Shown: positions 31,417-44,248 of the stretch, one piece after another
Layout of the letters: each line of letters starts with the position of its first letter
Numbering within the stretch: the stretch's first letter is position 1
Assembly (NCBI GenBank): GCA_037178675.1
Contig: JAYMGJ010000324.1
Coordinates: 1 to 64,000 of the forward strand
From: Scleroderma bovista
Lineage: Eukaryota; Basidiomycota; Agaricomycetes; Boletales; Sclerodermataceae
Direction: 5' to 3'
Length of the DNA: 64,000 nt
Made by a program: the position numbers and the translations under genes
The notes under the pieces: model-generated
The model's input: only the letters and a program-made list of their open reading frames with translations
What the model was told of the DNA's origin: nothing
Database searches by the model: none

Positions 31417-34400
31417 TTAGTATTCCACTGAGTCGAAGCTAAGTTCATCCCGGTCGATGTCAATGCCATCTTCATCCAATTGAAAGTTTTCAATGTTTGA
31501 GTCAATCACAAGCTCGCTGTCGACAATGCACATATACCCAAGTGTTGGGATGGCTGTCTGGTCATCAACCTCCGAATCTGCACTATCCATTTCCTCAGAT
31601 GTGATGTGGTCGGGAGATTGGGTGTCTGTCGACAGTTCATTCATAGCCTGGACTTTGGACCCAATATTCATGCCACGAGTACTTGTAGTATCCTTCACCC
31701 ACGCCGCGAGCTTTGTCTTTTGAAGATGTTCGGCTCCTCTTCTGAACCCATCTATGGTATCACCTTTGTCATTATCACATAGTCAGCGACCAACGCAGCG
31801 AGAATGCAGTTGCTGTTGATGGTAGACATTCAGGAGGATGCGAACTTCTGTACGAGTGTGAGGAGCCTTGTGTCGACTGCTGCAAGCCTGCAGCCCGAAT
31901 CCGTCACGAAAGTTGTGCTTGATTTGGCCGAGACAATGCAAATTGCATGCAATAACCGACCGTATGTAGTCAGCCCCATAGTCGAGTCCTTTGCGCTGCA
32001 CAATAGCCTGGAGCATGCAATTAAAGTACTCCTGCATGAAATCAAGGGGACAGAATGCCCCAGCATTGCCTGACATGTTGACCAGTAGACTGTGAAGTAT
32101 TGCATCATGAAGTTCTGGGGTGGCCTCGAGCTCAAGTGTGGTAATGGTCTCCAACAGATAGGCAACATATTTTGAATGGGATGATCCTGCAAATGTGAAC
32201 ATCATGACCTGAGCATTGGCAATGTCAGACATATGTCCACTTGAGGAATGAAAATTTTCATTACCTTCAATGTCTCGTAAAGCCGTCCGACATCACCATC
32301 TGCAGCTGCATAAGCCGCTTCTCATGACAGTAGTGCATCACGCATGAATGTGATTGAACAAGCCAATACTAGGTCCCCTTTGAACTCCTTCGTCTTGGTT
32401 CCAGCATCCAACAAATGCTCGTCTACAGCAGTGGGATGCCATTCAGTGCCTAGAGGCACTGTTTGGCTCCAGTTGGAGGTCTTTTCAACATCACGTATCG
32501 CATGGTATATACCGTGGGCACTTGAGTATGCGTGATGGAGTCGTTGTGCTGTAAGCTCGAGCTCAGCCATTGTGGGGAGCTTTTTGGCAGTGGCGAGATT
32601 CTCAAAATATTCGAACAGGTCAACTTGATCAAAGTGGAGGCTATTTCATTGGAGGCTTAGAAGTCAAACTTCATGTACAATGGATACACATACCGCCAGC
32701 AATCCAGCACATGTATCTCCAAAACTAGGTAAGCGAGCTCGGAGTAAGGATAGAAGTCGACTTTTTTGAGATTGGGTGGCGCTGAATGTCCAATCTTAGC
32801 AGCACTATGAGCGAGGCATGATGGATCTGTCGAGAGGGTTTCCCCCCAATGTGACTCGAAAATTCAGCTGATATCAGTCCAGAGAGTGTGCCAGACTGCC
32901 AGTGTGGGCTCCAGAGTGCGGAGACTCTGTAGATCGTCCTCATGGAACTGTAAGTACTTCTTCAATTGGATTATCTTCTCGTATGTGAGGCCATCGCCAG
33001 AAAAAAGGGTAAGACGTTTCTGGTAGTCATCTTCAGTTTGACCAATTTGCTCGAGGAAGTCAAATAGCGCATCCTTCAGCTCTGTGGTCACCGTTTCATT
33101 CCTCCCACTTGTTGCCAGTGGGTGGATAAGAGAGGCTTTGACTGGGAGGCGAAATTTTGCAGCGGTAGTCTGGAAGCCTGTCAGGATGTCCTTCTTGATG
33201 TGAGCAAGGGCTGGGACGTAGTTTGCCAAGATCAGTAGCCAATGAAGTGACATGGCTTTGTCAAGGTGTGCTTGGTCGATATAACGAAGGAGATGTGACA
33301 CCGTCAATTGGTGACGCTGGGAACCCTCCAGGGACTGCATCTTCGCAGAGAAGTTGAATGCGTTGGGGGAGATCCCTTCTAGTTCGATGAATGTGGCCGC
33401 AATACCCACATTCATTGTGTTTATGCGCCCTATTCGTGCATCTCGCTGAATGAGGTAATTTTGCACATTGTCCATAACCACCACACCGTTCACCGTTCTT
33501 CCCTTCTTCATGACCAGCTTGGCCTCCTGGGATGACAAGCCTTCAAGACAGCGACGAACTGCTTGATACGACACTGTATTTGCTACATGGCAGTTGTATG
33601 TGAAGACATCATGTGGCACACCAAATGCAAAGTCGAATAAGCCCTTCATCAGGCCAAGGATATTCGCCCGACTATTTCGTGCAAAGTTCATTTGTGATAT
33701 TACATTTGTTGCCACCTGACAGTGCAATTTAGTGAGTACCACATTTTATCAGAAAAGAGACTCAATAACTAACACCTGTTACCGGGCGATACTTCCGTAG
33801 TGCAGTGACACCGTTCCGTTTGCGGGGTGGCCGCCCACATATAGTAGTCACATATTGCCAGGTCAGTGGTTGGTGCTTCTGTATGATATCAGTGACAGAG
33901 GCTACAGTTGTCGAGCTGAGATCTGCCCAACAGAGTTGCGAGCCATGGCTGGTATGTAAACCACTATTTGGATGAACGACATCCTCTGCCTCACGCACAA
34001 GCTTATTCATGACAACTTGTGCCGCAAATGAGGTAAGTGCAGGTCGTGCAGGTCGGATTTGTCGATAATGCTCTGCCATATTGTACAGCAGCTCGCCGCC
34101 TTCAGAACCTGGGCCTGCAACACCATCGGTATTCCGCATCCAAGTATCCAAGATATACCCAACTCCCGAGCCGGAGGTTCCATTAAGAAGCTGATGGATA
34201 TAAGATCCGTGCTTCTGTGAGCGGCGGATGGGTTGGCCATCTTGGTCTTCGAGTTGGAAAAGGTAGTAAAAGAGATCCCCTAATGTCCAGTTGACTGACT
34301 TCAATGCATCAAAAATGATACATAGCTTGTCATTGGGATCTCGCCTCGGTGTGTAAGCCTTGTTCCCGCCGCCGGGGTGATGATTCTTTTCTGTAGCTGA

Positions 34401-34655
34401 CCTTTTCGGAACAGGGTCCACGTTCTCATCACCAGCAGTGGGCTGCTTCCGTTTCAATGGACTGCTGGGGCTGGGTTGGGTTGGGGTTTTGGATTGGGTA
34501 GTATGGGTATGATGTAGATTATACATGGTAGCCAGGCATCGAAACTCAAGGGACAGAATTTGTCTTTGACACTTCAACAGGAGTATTGCTTCATATAGGT
34601 AAAAAGCCAGCTGATATGCCAGCGAGCCCCAATACCATTCGGCATCCCTCGGCAC
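31417..34655 (-). pseudogene. DUF6589-family gene, decayed
   Basis: Starting MPRDAEWYWGSLAYQLAF, the gene carries the landmarks of fungal DUF6589 proteins: SVNWTLGDLFYYLFQ, an intron near 33,718-33,780, FARNSRANILGLMKGLF, VVVMDNVQNYLIQRDARIGR, SLHWLLILANYVPALAH, SGDGLTYEKIIQLKKYLQ, AVWHTLWTDIS, AQRLHHAYSSAHGI, ITFMRDALLS, FTFAGSSHSKYVAYLLETI and KDTTSTRG near the end. TGA codons at 32,864-32,866 (after WTDIS) and 32,322-32,324 (after MRDALLS) stand where relatives have Arg, and at least one more stop follows CVGR near 31,783. The family is abundant in Agaricomycetes, its function is unknown, and the copy looks dead. Confidence 0.8.
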
Positions 34656-35540
34656 GTCTCGCTTGAGCTCTAAAACGTCTGAAATGCTGCACTCTCATAA
34701 ACCCTTGACCAATGTAAGCAGACTCTAATTTTAGTGGAACGACTATCTTCCTCTAACTTAGAGTCAGGCTTTGGGAGACTAGGTTCCTGCCAATTCCAGT
34801 AATGGTTTTGCTCTGATGGTGGCCTATTATTAGGCTGAATCAATGTTGTGGGAAAGGTGCACTGAGGGTATTACATCCCTCCTGCCAGTCTATTAGGTCT
34901 GTTGATTGAGATTGGCAACATTGCAGGGAGGTTTGTCAGAGGTTCCTCAGAGGGTGTTAGCCTACAAATGTTTGTTGTATCATTTCTTATTGTCACACTG
35001 ATCTGCAATGCTATTTGGAACAGATAGTTCTATTAGGGTATAGTCAACAACTAATACATGATATGTAGCTATAGCAGCCCTCACTGTGCCACTGGGTGGT
35101 CATCATCACTGCTGTTTTGTGTCATCACGCCGCTGGCTGCCCCAATGGTCATTGTCATCAGGTGGTCGTCATTGCTCACCTTAGGCAGCACTTTTCGGCA
35201 TCAATATTATAGGGTCTTTCAGATATATATTTTGTGACATAAACAATGTGCCTAAAGGATACTCCATCCGCGCCGGCTTTTCCTGACTGGTACTAAGAAT
35301 AGATTGGCGACATCTTACATAGGAACCCTTACTATCACTTGACTGGTCTTGCAAAATGAAAACACCATGTCTCATAGCTACACAACCACATAAGTAAGTA
35401 TTGTACAAATTACATAGGCAGGTAGGGGACCATGTATGAAGGAACTTGAGATAGAAATTAAAGCAATATGTGAGGTGTAGAAGCTGCCAGAATGATGCCG
35501 GTTTATCGCACAAAATGACGCAGAGTTGCAAGTGCACATA
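34656..35540. other. Intergenic, no gene seen
   Basis: AT-rich, with short minus-strand frames at 35,181-35,560 that match nothing known. Contains the left flank of element B. Confidence 0.4.
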
Positions 35541-35680
35541 ATGTACCTAGATTGTACCATACAATATGGACAGCGGAGGTTGACAATTGGCCGTGTTACA
35601 TGGCCAGTGGAACATGGGCTGACCTCTAGAGGGTCATCCTGTTATATGGGTGGGCCCAGGTATGGCCTGGTGTTACCATG
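35541..35680 (+). repeat. Element B left inverted end
   Basis: Matches 52,536-52,675 in reverse complement and 55,983-56,120 in direct orientation (TGACAAT-GGCCGTG, CTACATGGCCAG-like blocks). Confidence 0.8.
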
Positions 35681-35739
35681 TGGTATAGACAGGCCCCATG
35701 GGTACTATTGGTAGGAGTGTTTATCACTGGCAGGTCCAG

Positions 35740-36510
35740 GCTGGAATGGCATATGCCAGATGCCAGGTTGGCATGGGACGGCATATGCCTGGTTGGAATC
35801 GGACGGCATATACCTGGTCGGAATGGAGTGGCATATGGGGGGTCAGCATAGGACGGCATGGGCCGGGTTGGAATGGGTCACCATGTGCTAGGTCTACATG
35901 GGACGGCATATGCCGGGTTTGAATTGGATGGCATATGCCATGTGGGGATGGGTAGGCATGGGAGGGCATCCGTCAGTACAAACCAGGTGGCAGGGGACAG
36001 CATATACCAGGTTGGAATGGGTCCGGATGTGTCAGGTCTATATGGGACAGTATATGCCAGGTTGGCACGGGACAGCATGGGTCAGTACATGCCAGGCCGG
36101 AATGGGTTGGTTCATGCCAGGCGGGCATGGGACAGCATATACCAGGTTGGAATGGGTCTGGAAGTGTTAGGTCTAAATGGAACAGCATATGCCAGGTTGG
36201 CACGGGTCAGTACATGCGGGGCCGGCATGGGTCAGCTCATGTCAGGACGGCATGGATCGGTTCATGCCAGGCCGGCAGGGGACAGTATATGCCAGGTTGG
36301 AATGGGTCTGGAAGTGTTAGGTCTAAATGGGACAGCATATGCCAGGTTGGCACGGGTCAGTACATGCGGGGCCGGCATGGATCGGTTCATGCCAGGCCGG
36401 CAGGGGTCAGTACATGCGGGGCCGGCATGGGATGGCACATGCCAGGTTGGAATGAGTCCGGATGTGCTATGTCTAGATGGGACAGCATATGCCAGGTTGG
36501 AGTGGAAGGA
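35740..36510 (+). repeat. 25-bp satellite of element B
   Basis: Units such as ACGGCATATGCCTGGTTGG repeat about every 25 bp (ACGGCATAT, GGTTGGAATGGG phrases). Many units carry the palindrome CATATG and a terminal CGG. Larger duplications occur around 36,125-36,480. Confidence 0.9.
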
Positions 36511-36639
36511 CAGGACATAGGTGTCCCATATAGTATAACACATCGTAACATAGGCGGACCAATGGGGTGTGGGCTCCATGGTGTTCCATACCCACACAGG
36601 TTGGCCCATTAGGATGAGTACCATACCCTATGGACCACC

Positions 36640-37860
36640 AACAATAGCCCAGATAGCAGTGTGCCATATGGTATGGGACACTGCACTATGGGCCAACCGG
36701 TGGGGTATGGAACACCATGGAATGGGCTTGCATGGTGTTCCATACCCCACCGGTTGGCCTATGGCATAGTGTCCCGTGCCCTATCGGTTAGCCTGTAGCA
36801 CAGGATCCCATAGTATATGGCACACCACTATGTAGGCTGGCCGGCATGGCACGGCGCACTCCGGTCTGGGCCGCCCTACTATGTAGGAACACTATGGAAT
36901 GGGCTTCCATGGTGTCCCATGCCATGTCGGTCAGCCCATACCAGTGTCCAGTGCCCTATCGGGTAGCCGTGGGACAGGATCCCATAGTATATGGCACACC
37001 ACTCTGTAGGCTGGCCGGCATGGCACGGCACACTCCGGTCTGGGCCACCCCACTATGTAGGAACACTATGGAATGGGCTTCCATGGTGTCCCATGCCATG
37101 TTGGTCAGCCCATACCACAGTGTCCCGTGCCCTATCGGTTAGCCCGTAGCACAGGATCCCATAGTGTATATGGAACACCACTATGTAGGCTGGCCGGCAT
37201 GGCACGGCACGCTCCAGCCTGGGCCGTCCGACTATGTAGGAACACTATGGAATGGGCTTCCAGGGTGTTCCATGCCATGTCGGTCAGCCCATACCACAGT
37301 GTCCCATGCCCTATCGGGTAGCCCGTAACACAGGATCCCATACTATATGGCACACCACCATGTAGGCTGACCGGCATGGCACGGCACACTCCAGTCTGGG
37401 CTGCCCTACTATGTAGGAACACTATGGAATGGGCTTCCAAGGTGTCCCATGCCATGTCGGTCAGCCCATACCACAGTGTCCCATGCCCTATCAGGTAGCC
37501 CGTAACACAGGATCCCATAGTATATGGCACACCACCATGTAGGCTGACCGGCATGGCACAGCACACTCCGGTCTGGGCTGCCCGGTGATGTAGGAACACT
37601 ATGGAATGGGCTTCCAGGGTGTTCCATGCTATGCCGGTCAGCCCATGCCATAGTGTCCCGTGCCCTACCGGCGAGCCAGTGCCACGGGATTCCATACTAT
37701 ATGGCACACCACCATGTAGGCCGACCGGCATGGCACGGTCAACCCATGTGCTAGTGTGCCACACTAACTATCCAATAATAGCTATGGTGGGCAGCCTATA
37801 AGGTACAGTAGACAAAGGGTAGGCTGACCGGTATGGCCCGGGACACTCCGGGCTGGGCCA
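36640..37860 (+). repeat. About 177-bp satellite of element B
   Basis: Six copies with GTAGGCTGGCCGGCATGGCA (or GACCGG variants) near 36,837, 37,011, 37,190, 37,368, 37,544 and 37,721, a spacing of 174-179 bp. A degenerate seventh lies near 37,825. Confidence 0.9.
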
Positions 37861-38019
37861 CCTGGTCTACTGGAAACACTATAGATTGCGCTTCCATGGT
37901 GTTTTGTCTGATGCCGGTCGCCTATTTGTCTTATTTTATCAAACAATACGGATGCATCACTTCATGTCCGTCTAATAGTATGCAGTTGACTTCAAAGACA
38001 CAAACTAGTTAATTCAGTT

Positions 38020-39335
38020 TCACATCAACGTATTCCGGACCATATCGACTGTCATCCACTCCGTTGTTGGAACCCCCAGCCAGTTATGAATGTTATCTCG
38101 CATGTAATAGGCAAAACAACACCTATTACCATCAACCTTGTTAACTCCATGTCGAAGGAGGCGGCCCGAAAAGGCCACAACGGTCCCGGGGCTATATTCC
38201 AATTGGACACCAAGAGTGGGAATATCTAAATAACAGTCCTGGTAATCCCCAACACTAACCAAAAGATCATACCAGTTCGCCCTGGAGTGTGGGTCCCGGT
38301 GAAATGGTGTCGCTCGGTTTGCAATGACCGACACGTTGGTGTAGACTGTGGCCCAGTCCTCAAGAGCATCATCCATGTCTTCATCATTCTCCACTGCCCA
38401 TGCACTGAGCTTCTCCATTCCATCCAGGCCAGCATTATACAATGCCGGGTGCATGATGGAAAGAGCAGCGGACAGGATGCCAGATGGGTAGGACATTTGT
38501 GATGCCCAAGTTGAACCGGACTGTGTTTTAAGGGCTGCTGAGACAGAGGGGGTGTCGTTCCGTGTCTACATGCTGATGAGATAAGGGGATAATAATCGCA
38601 GACAACTCACGGAATGACCAAGTTGGTGCATGGCAGGGGCAAACTCCAAACATCCGGCAAGAGACTCTGCTTTGAAATAGTCCGGCTTTGTCCGCCAGGT
38701 TCGTCCAACAATGCTTCTTGGTAAAAGGTCTGGAATCACATCAAGTGAATCCAACATATGTTTCTATCAACTTGGATAAATGCCATTCCATTACAACCGG
38801 ACAGAAAATTACCTGGACATTGTCGGCCAAGGCTCCTGGGAGGTACCACAAGGCAATTGTATTGCCCTCACCAAGTATAATAGTAGGTCTATCAATTACT
38901 GGGGGGCAGCCTTCATGCGGGGTAAGGGCGGTCGGGTGCCTGGCCAGAAAGCTTGCCTCCCGATCTACTGCCGCTCCGGTTTCCTTCTGGCCGAGATCAT
39001 CGGCAAGTCTCCTGAACTCAATTCCAGAGGGGACTGGAATGATATACCTTCACCTGGAATGTACAAGATGAAGGCAAAAACTCACTCTGATGCTGATATG
39101 CTTGTGCCAGTATAGCAACCATTTGATGCATTGCAACAGTGTGATTGACCGGCATGTCAAGGGAAGGTACCGGCTGAGGTGAATCGGGGCCAGGAAAGAC
39201 CAAGAAGCAGAACCGTTGGCGCATGTATTCAGCGAATCTTCTGGAAAGCCGGTAGTTGGTGGGTATATCGGACTGAACATCCATTCCTTGGACTGGACTG
39301 GTGGGTGCAGAATTGGACAAACAGGAATTGGACAT
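38020..39335 (-). CDS. TET/JBP-family 2OG-Fe(II) dioxygenase (element B)
   Basis: The gene probably starts at ATG 39,333-39,335 (MSNSCLSNSAPTSPVQGMDV) and runs through exons containing PTIILGEGNTIALWYLPGAL (homologous to KHGKILLWYLPNIL of element A), KPDYFKAESLAGCLEF, and a catalytic exon to 38,020. Iron ligands are His-x-Asp in NRATPFHRDPHS and His in LLRHGVNK; the 2-oxoglutarate Arg fits DGNRCCFAYYMRD. Between them are YDLLVSVGD, TLGVQLEYSPGTVVAFSG. The order equals the element A copy, but sequence identity is only moderate, so the two elements are old relatives rather than recent duplicates. Predicted role: oxidation of 5-methylcytosine. It lies next to the left satellites, a natural target if it acts in cis. 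Confidence 0.8.
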
Positions 39336-39502
39336 TCAAATGAAAATATACTTTGGTTATTGCACAGTGAATCTGCATAAGATAGGAAGCCACATATTTT
39401 TACACAATGGATCATTTGTGCCCAGCATCGATTTCAAACTCCACAATGCCATTGACGGACAATGCCACCGGGCACACCGTGAGAATGTGGGTCTGGCTGA
39501 TG

Positions 39503-39509
39503 TATATAA
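39503..39509 (+). promoter_or_regulatory. Candidate TATA box
   Basis: TATATAA lies 42 bp upstream of the ATG at 39,545. Confidence 0.4.
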
Positions 39510-39544
39510 GCCTCACCAGCAGGGTCCGGTGGCAATTAATCACC

Positions 39545-40327
39545 ATGGCTACTGATATAACTCCATATCAAATCTCCCTAGCCTTGCAATACATCGGCAT
39601 GCGATTTCGGCAGTTTTCCCATGCCATCCAGCAATCGGCCAGACAGTCTATGCAACCACCGGCAAATTGGTTTCGGCATGTGCAGCTGGAAGTGGTATGT
39701 GGCTAATTTGTCTTGGAACCTTCCGGTTAAACAAGGTGTAGAGGGTGCTGGAACGCCTACTTGCATCCTCAAGTTCCCTGGGGTCCGTCATGCATGTTCC
39801 GCATGCCGCAAACATTATCCTTCATGCAGTAACCCCCGGAAATGTGTCAGAAGATGGATTATTGCAGCATATAAGGGACCTCAACATATTCCAGGTAAAA
39901 TCAGCTGAAGCTCAAATTCGGACAACCGGTGTGATGCCAAACACCTGGTGGGTGGATGGCCGAAGCTTACCGGAAGGGTATGACTGCCGGTCAATTGGGG
40001 AGATGGTGCAAGAGGCCGAGCTTTTCTTCCCCACAGTTCAGGTAACACAATCAAATCTTTACTTCGTTTTTGTTCACCAGATCCCAGGATGGCACGGATG
40101 GCCTCCCACTGTTATTCAACATGGAGAAAATGCCACCTGAATCACTCCAGCAAATGATCCGCTGGTGTGATGTGACTTTGCGGGAGATAAGGTCCGACAT
40201 CGACAAATCTCATGCGGTGATGCAATTTTGTCAAGACCGGCTGGCACTGTTTGATGAGGTTCCCGAGATGAAGGAAGAGTTGATGGATGCATGGGTCGGA
40301 TCGGTGGCCCGGCCAAAAAAGCAATAA
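39545..40327 (+). CDS. Small hypothetical protein of element B
   Basis: Three exons (39,545-39,694; 39,742-40,041; 40,088-40,327) join in frame through 46-47 bp introns to a 229-residue product. ATG is in a good context (CACCATGG). It begins MATDITPYQISLALQYIG, contains a helical middle (GLLQHIRDLNIFQVKSAEAQ), a VDGRSLPEGYDCRSIGEMVQ segment, and ends with a helical charged tail finishing VARPKKQ. I recognise no family. It sits between the TET/JBP and KDZ genes on the opposite strand to both. CpGs in it are almost all in CCG or CGG context. It could be a small adaptor or DNA-binding protein; nothing in the sequence decides. Confidence 0.6.
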
Positions 40328-40650
40328 CCTGGGATAGTGGCCGGTACATATATTTATTTCAATGTAACTTTGTATGGGAATATGGTGAAGCTGTGGTGCC
40401 ATTTCATTCAGCAGAGTGAATGCAATCGCTCATACATTTGACACTGTCTGGCTGCATAACAAGCTAATCCGGCATTGCCTGCTGCTGCACCTGCTGATCT
40501 CCGGCCGGACCAAAATTCAACCCGTGCAGAGAAAAACCCCTGTGTCCAATCGGCCTCACAGGTGAGTAATTGGACCTCCTCTTGCCACCTGTCCCGGAGT
40601 GCCTTTGTTCTTAACCAATGAACACGGTAAACTAGATAAAGTAGTGAGTG

Positions 40651-43600
40651 TCAGAGGCATGGCAGCATTATAATAGAGCACAGACATTCGGACATCCAAT
40701 TATTCATTGCAGTATCCCGGGGTACATCCATGGTCCAGAACCATGCCAATGTATCATCCCGATGACCTCTTGCATTTGGGTCGGCAATTGCAGTACTCAC
40801 CCTCAAGTCTTTGTCACATAGCTCCTGGTACCGGCTTAAGATCTCCTGACTGGCTCCCAATACAATCATTTGTGTCCGGCACCTGCGATATATGGTGGCA
40901 TGCCGTTGCACAACAGCTTCTGTGCTCGCAACCCTGCCCCAGGCCCTGGTATTTCGACTGTAGTTTGAGGCATGCCTAACATCCGTCCGGAAGATGACAG
41001 CCTTGTCTGCAAGTGCCAGCCGGAGTTCATGCAATGCATCATTGGCCTGCCCCTGCCGGAGGTGCAGCTCCTGGTCCACTACCCCACCGACCCCGAACCT
41101 TTGAAAGTGGTCCTTGCCCACATAGGATGGCAGTGGTAGCACTACTAAGTCTGCATTTTCCACTGTTGGTGTCAAAAAAGGATCATTACCATCATACCCA
41201 TTGTCTGTATCCTCTGGAGTTTGACCGGCGAGCTGAAGAAGATCATCGGAGTTGTCCCCAAAGAATCTTGCTGCGCACTCCATGATCCCGGTAATCTGGG
41301 ACTGCAACCGGTCACGGCGGCGGACCATTGAAAGTCTTTGAGTTTCTGTCATGCCGGAACGGCTCCGGCGAGAGTCTATGGCAAGCACAATTTGTGCTTC
41401 TTCCACCTTCAATGCCTTTGCTATCCATGTGGCTGATCCACGTGGACAACAGTCCTCCCCCTGCCGGGCTATCAGGTTGATCTCAATAGATTTTGTTGTC
41501 GGTGCTTTGAACATTAAGGTCAACCAAATCCATAAGGTCTGTAGGTGCTCACCTTTCTCTAGTTGAACCTCAAAAATATCCATTGCCTTTGGATCCACAA
41601 TTCTATTGGCCAAAGCAACTGTCTCCTGATGTTCCCATTTCTGACGGACCTCTGGTGGAACCCCATTGTCCAACGCAGCAAAGGACTCCGCAACTAATTC
41701 CAATGACCGTCTGGCGGTTAGTAGCTTTTTCTTGAGAACCAAAGCTGTGGAAATGTAAGCCCCGTCCGGCATTTCACCATGGCATTGTCACCACTTACGC
41801 ATGCGGACCATCTTCAAGAAATTGCTGTCATTCATTTGGAAATCTAGCAACTCCTGTCTATGGGGTGTTGCCATTCCCCGAGCAGAAGGGGAGACCACAT
41901 TAAGGGAGGACCACAAGGTTTCCATTATCTCTCCATCCACACGGCCCGCTGCGGGAATAAAATTAGGAGCATACCGGGCAAAGCATTCTGTCTGGTGACC
42001 ATGGACATGCCAGAGCCCAATGCCTGGCCTAATCTGTAGACCCTCCGGTAAAGAAATAAAATTGTTTGCTTGCAGCCGCCGCGCCAGGTTTTTGCTGTAT
42101 TGACAATTGATATCATAAAATGTTATCACATGTTGTTGTGGATCCATGGCATGCCGGACCGCATGCACCAAGGCATAATCCATGTTCACCTGTCTAAATG
42201 CCAGTAAGGTTTCGAGTAGATCTGATACCATATAACATACTGTTCCCCCTTTTGAAAGTCCACCATGGCATGGGGAATAAAACATCCATGTCTTGCACAT
42301 GCACATCCCCCAATGCCGGTTGCTGCCAACTGGTTTCTCTGTGCATTTGCCTGGTTCACTGCCCGGTGGTTGTTGCAATCGGACCGCTGGCCCGGCCATC
42401 AGCAGTGCACCACCCCACATTTCCAAACTTTCACATACCTCCACTGGATTCGGTGTGGTGATAAGATATTGCTTATACCTGTCCGATGTGACCATATAAC
42501 CCCTTCCATCCATCAGCCATAACTCTTGATCGGAATTCTTGGGTTTCATGTGTTCGGCCTTGAAATTACCATCCATCACAATAGTTCTTGTAAATATCCA
42601 ACTTCCGGAACTGTAAGCCGATGGATAATATATGAACCACAAAATGCCTTACTTGGTGAGATTGACCTCTTGATCAGATGGGATATTGACACCAGGTTGC
42701 GGGCATGCTGGGCAGAAAAGAACCAGCTCGCCCGGCCCCGGATCAGGGGAGCCTTCATGGAACCCTTGCCATTTCAACAGCTTCAAGACCCTCCATATCC
42801 GGGATACTCTAAGCAGTTCCCGATACCGGTCCTTCCAATTGGCTTATATGAGCATTCGAAAGAAGGGAATAGTGATACTGGCTCACAGGGACCAGATGAG
42901 GGAACGCATTGGATGTGTTTCTCCGGAGCTTGCTGTAGTAATTCATTGCGGAGGTCCCACATTCCACATTGTCTCTGATAAAGTCATCTAGTACTTGAAA
43001 GGAGAATGCTGTCCTGGGCTGCCTGGTGGTGGCTGGAAAGAGATCGGCCTGGGCCAATTGAAGATGTGGGTCCTCACATCCTGGGCAGCTACAATACCTG
43101 ACATCACAGAAATGAACTCCGGACGTATGTACCACAGTCAGGCAACTTCGGTCCGATGGTGCACTCAGATGGGGGGGTCCCCCATGCTCCTCAAGATCTT
43201 CCCAATCTTCTTCAATGTCATTTGGCTGACCCCTGTCCATGTATCCACCTGTTGGACATGGTTCTCCACCATGCCCAAGATGCACCACCAAACCAGCCTT
43301 CGGCACCATTAACCACCAACCATAACTAGAGAAAGGTATGACACACCAGCCTCAGGGATGATTCCTGGAAAAATGTTCCATTCCATTGCTCAATCCGGTG
43401 GAATGGTATCAATCTATGTTGGGTCCTGCAGCAGGATGTACAAAACACCGGTCTGTGAGCACATTCAGTGCACCTGTAGGTCCCATCTCCTGCACACAAA
43501 ATACAGAGCCTTGGTATGGGGGGGGCCTCTCTGTCGAGGAGCACAGTGAGATATTTCAGCTTATGGGGTAACCAATCCCGAAGATAACTGTTCTATAACA

Positions 43601-43918
43601 CTATTGGGATGAAATGGCCTGCACAGTACCACATTAAAATCACACCTGATTTTTTGGCATTTGGAATCTTCTTGTAGATGGCTCATCATCCATATATGGA
43701 TATCCATCATCATCTGGAAAGAGACCGGATTGCTCCATGGATGCAGAGCCAGCCCTAGTAGGAGTGACATTATTTTTTGGGTTCGCATATCGAGCTTTCT
43801 TTCTTGGGGTGACCTTCACCATCTTCTCTTTAGTTCCCCTAGTAGTTTGCACCGACTTCCAAGTCACAAGGGTCACAGGGGTTGAAGGGCCCACTGGTAT
43901 TATTGTTGACTTGACCAT
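40651..43918 (-). CDS. KDZ-family transposase, CxC2 type, full length (element B)
   Basis: Multi-exon. The N-terminal exon (MVKSTIIPVGPSTPVTLVTW; an earlier in-frame Met lies at 43,996) is basic. Next come NSYLRDWLPHKLKYLTVLLD and the CxC2-type cluster CILC...CTEC...CTSCC...H with PFHRIEQWNG, then CSCPGC and FCPACPQPGVNIP. Catalytic acids: Asp in IVMDGNFKAEHMKP near 42,573, Asp in ITFYDINCQY near 42,113, Glu in GRVDGEIMETLW near 41,925. The C-terminal exon (about 370 residues) is helical and ends after DVRHASNYSRNTRAWGRV, ILSRYQELCDKDLR and a final DDTLAWFW motif. This is the complete family architecture without visible stops, so it is the best candidate for an active transposase in the window. 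Confidence 0.9.
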
Positions 43919-44248
43919 GACTGAGTGCTCAATACGATTGCAGCAGGATTTTTGCAGGCAATGGGTAGAAATTGTGATAGATAATCGTGATTGCATGTGG
44001 ATCTGAGAACCGAAGAGCGATCAGGAACCTGTCATCACATTGCCATATATAGGAAGCAATCTGTAGATAGGCGAAAGATCTGGCCCAATATGGTTAGTTG
44101 ACCAACCAACCGGGACCACATTTAACCAAAAGCAGTATGGCTGGAACTTTAAGTGATGATCGAGGGAATTCCAATCAACAAAGTAGCGAAGAGGCCATCG
44201 GTGCAAAGTTCTTCAATTCAAAATATACCCTACTCTACAACGTTCACC

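Noticed and set aside
35740..37801. Frames of up to 220 residues over the element B left satellites
   Set aside because: Periodic translations of the 25-bp and 177-bp repeats, rich in Met, Gly and Pro, no family signal.
39301..39415. Element B and element A as recent duplicates of one element
   Set aside because: Terminal repeats, satellites and gene sets differ, and TET/JBP and transposase proteins are only moderately similar.
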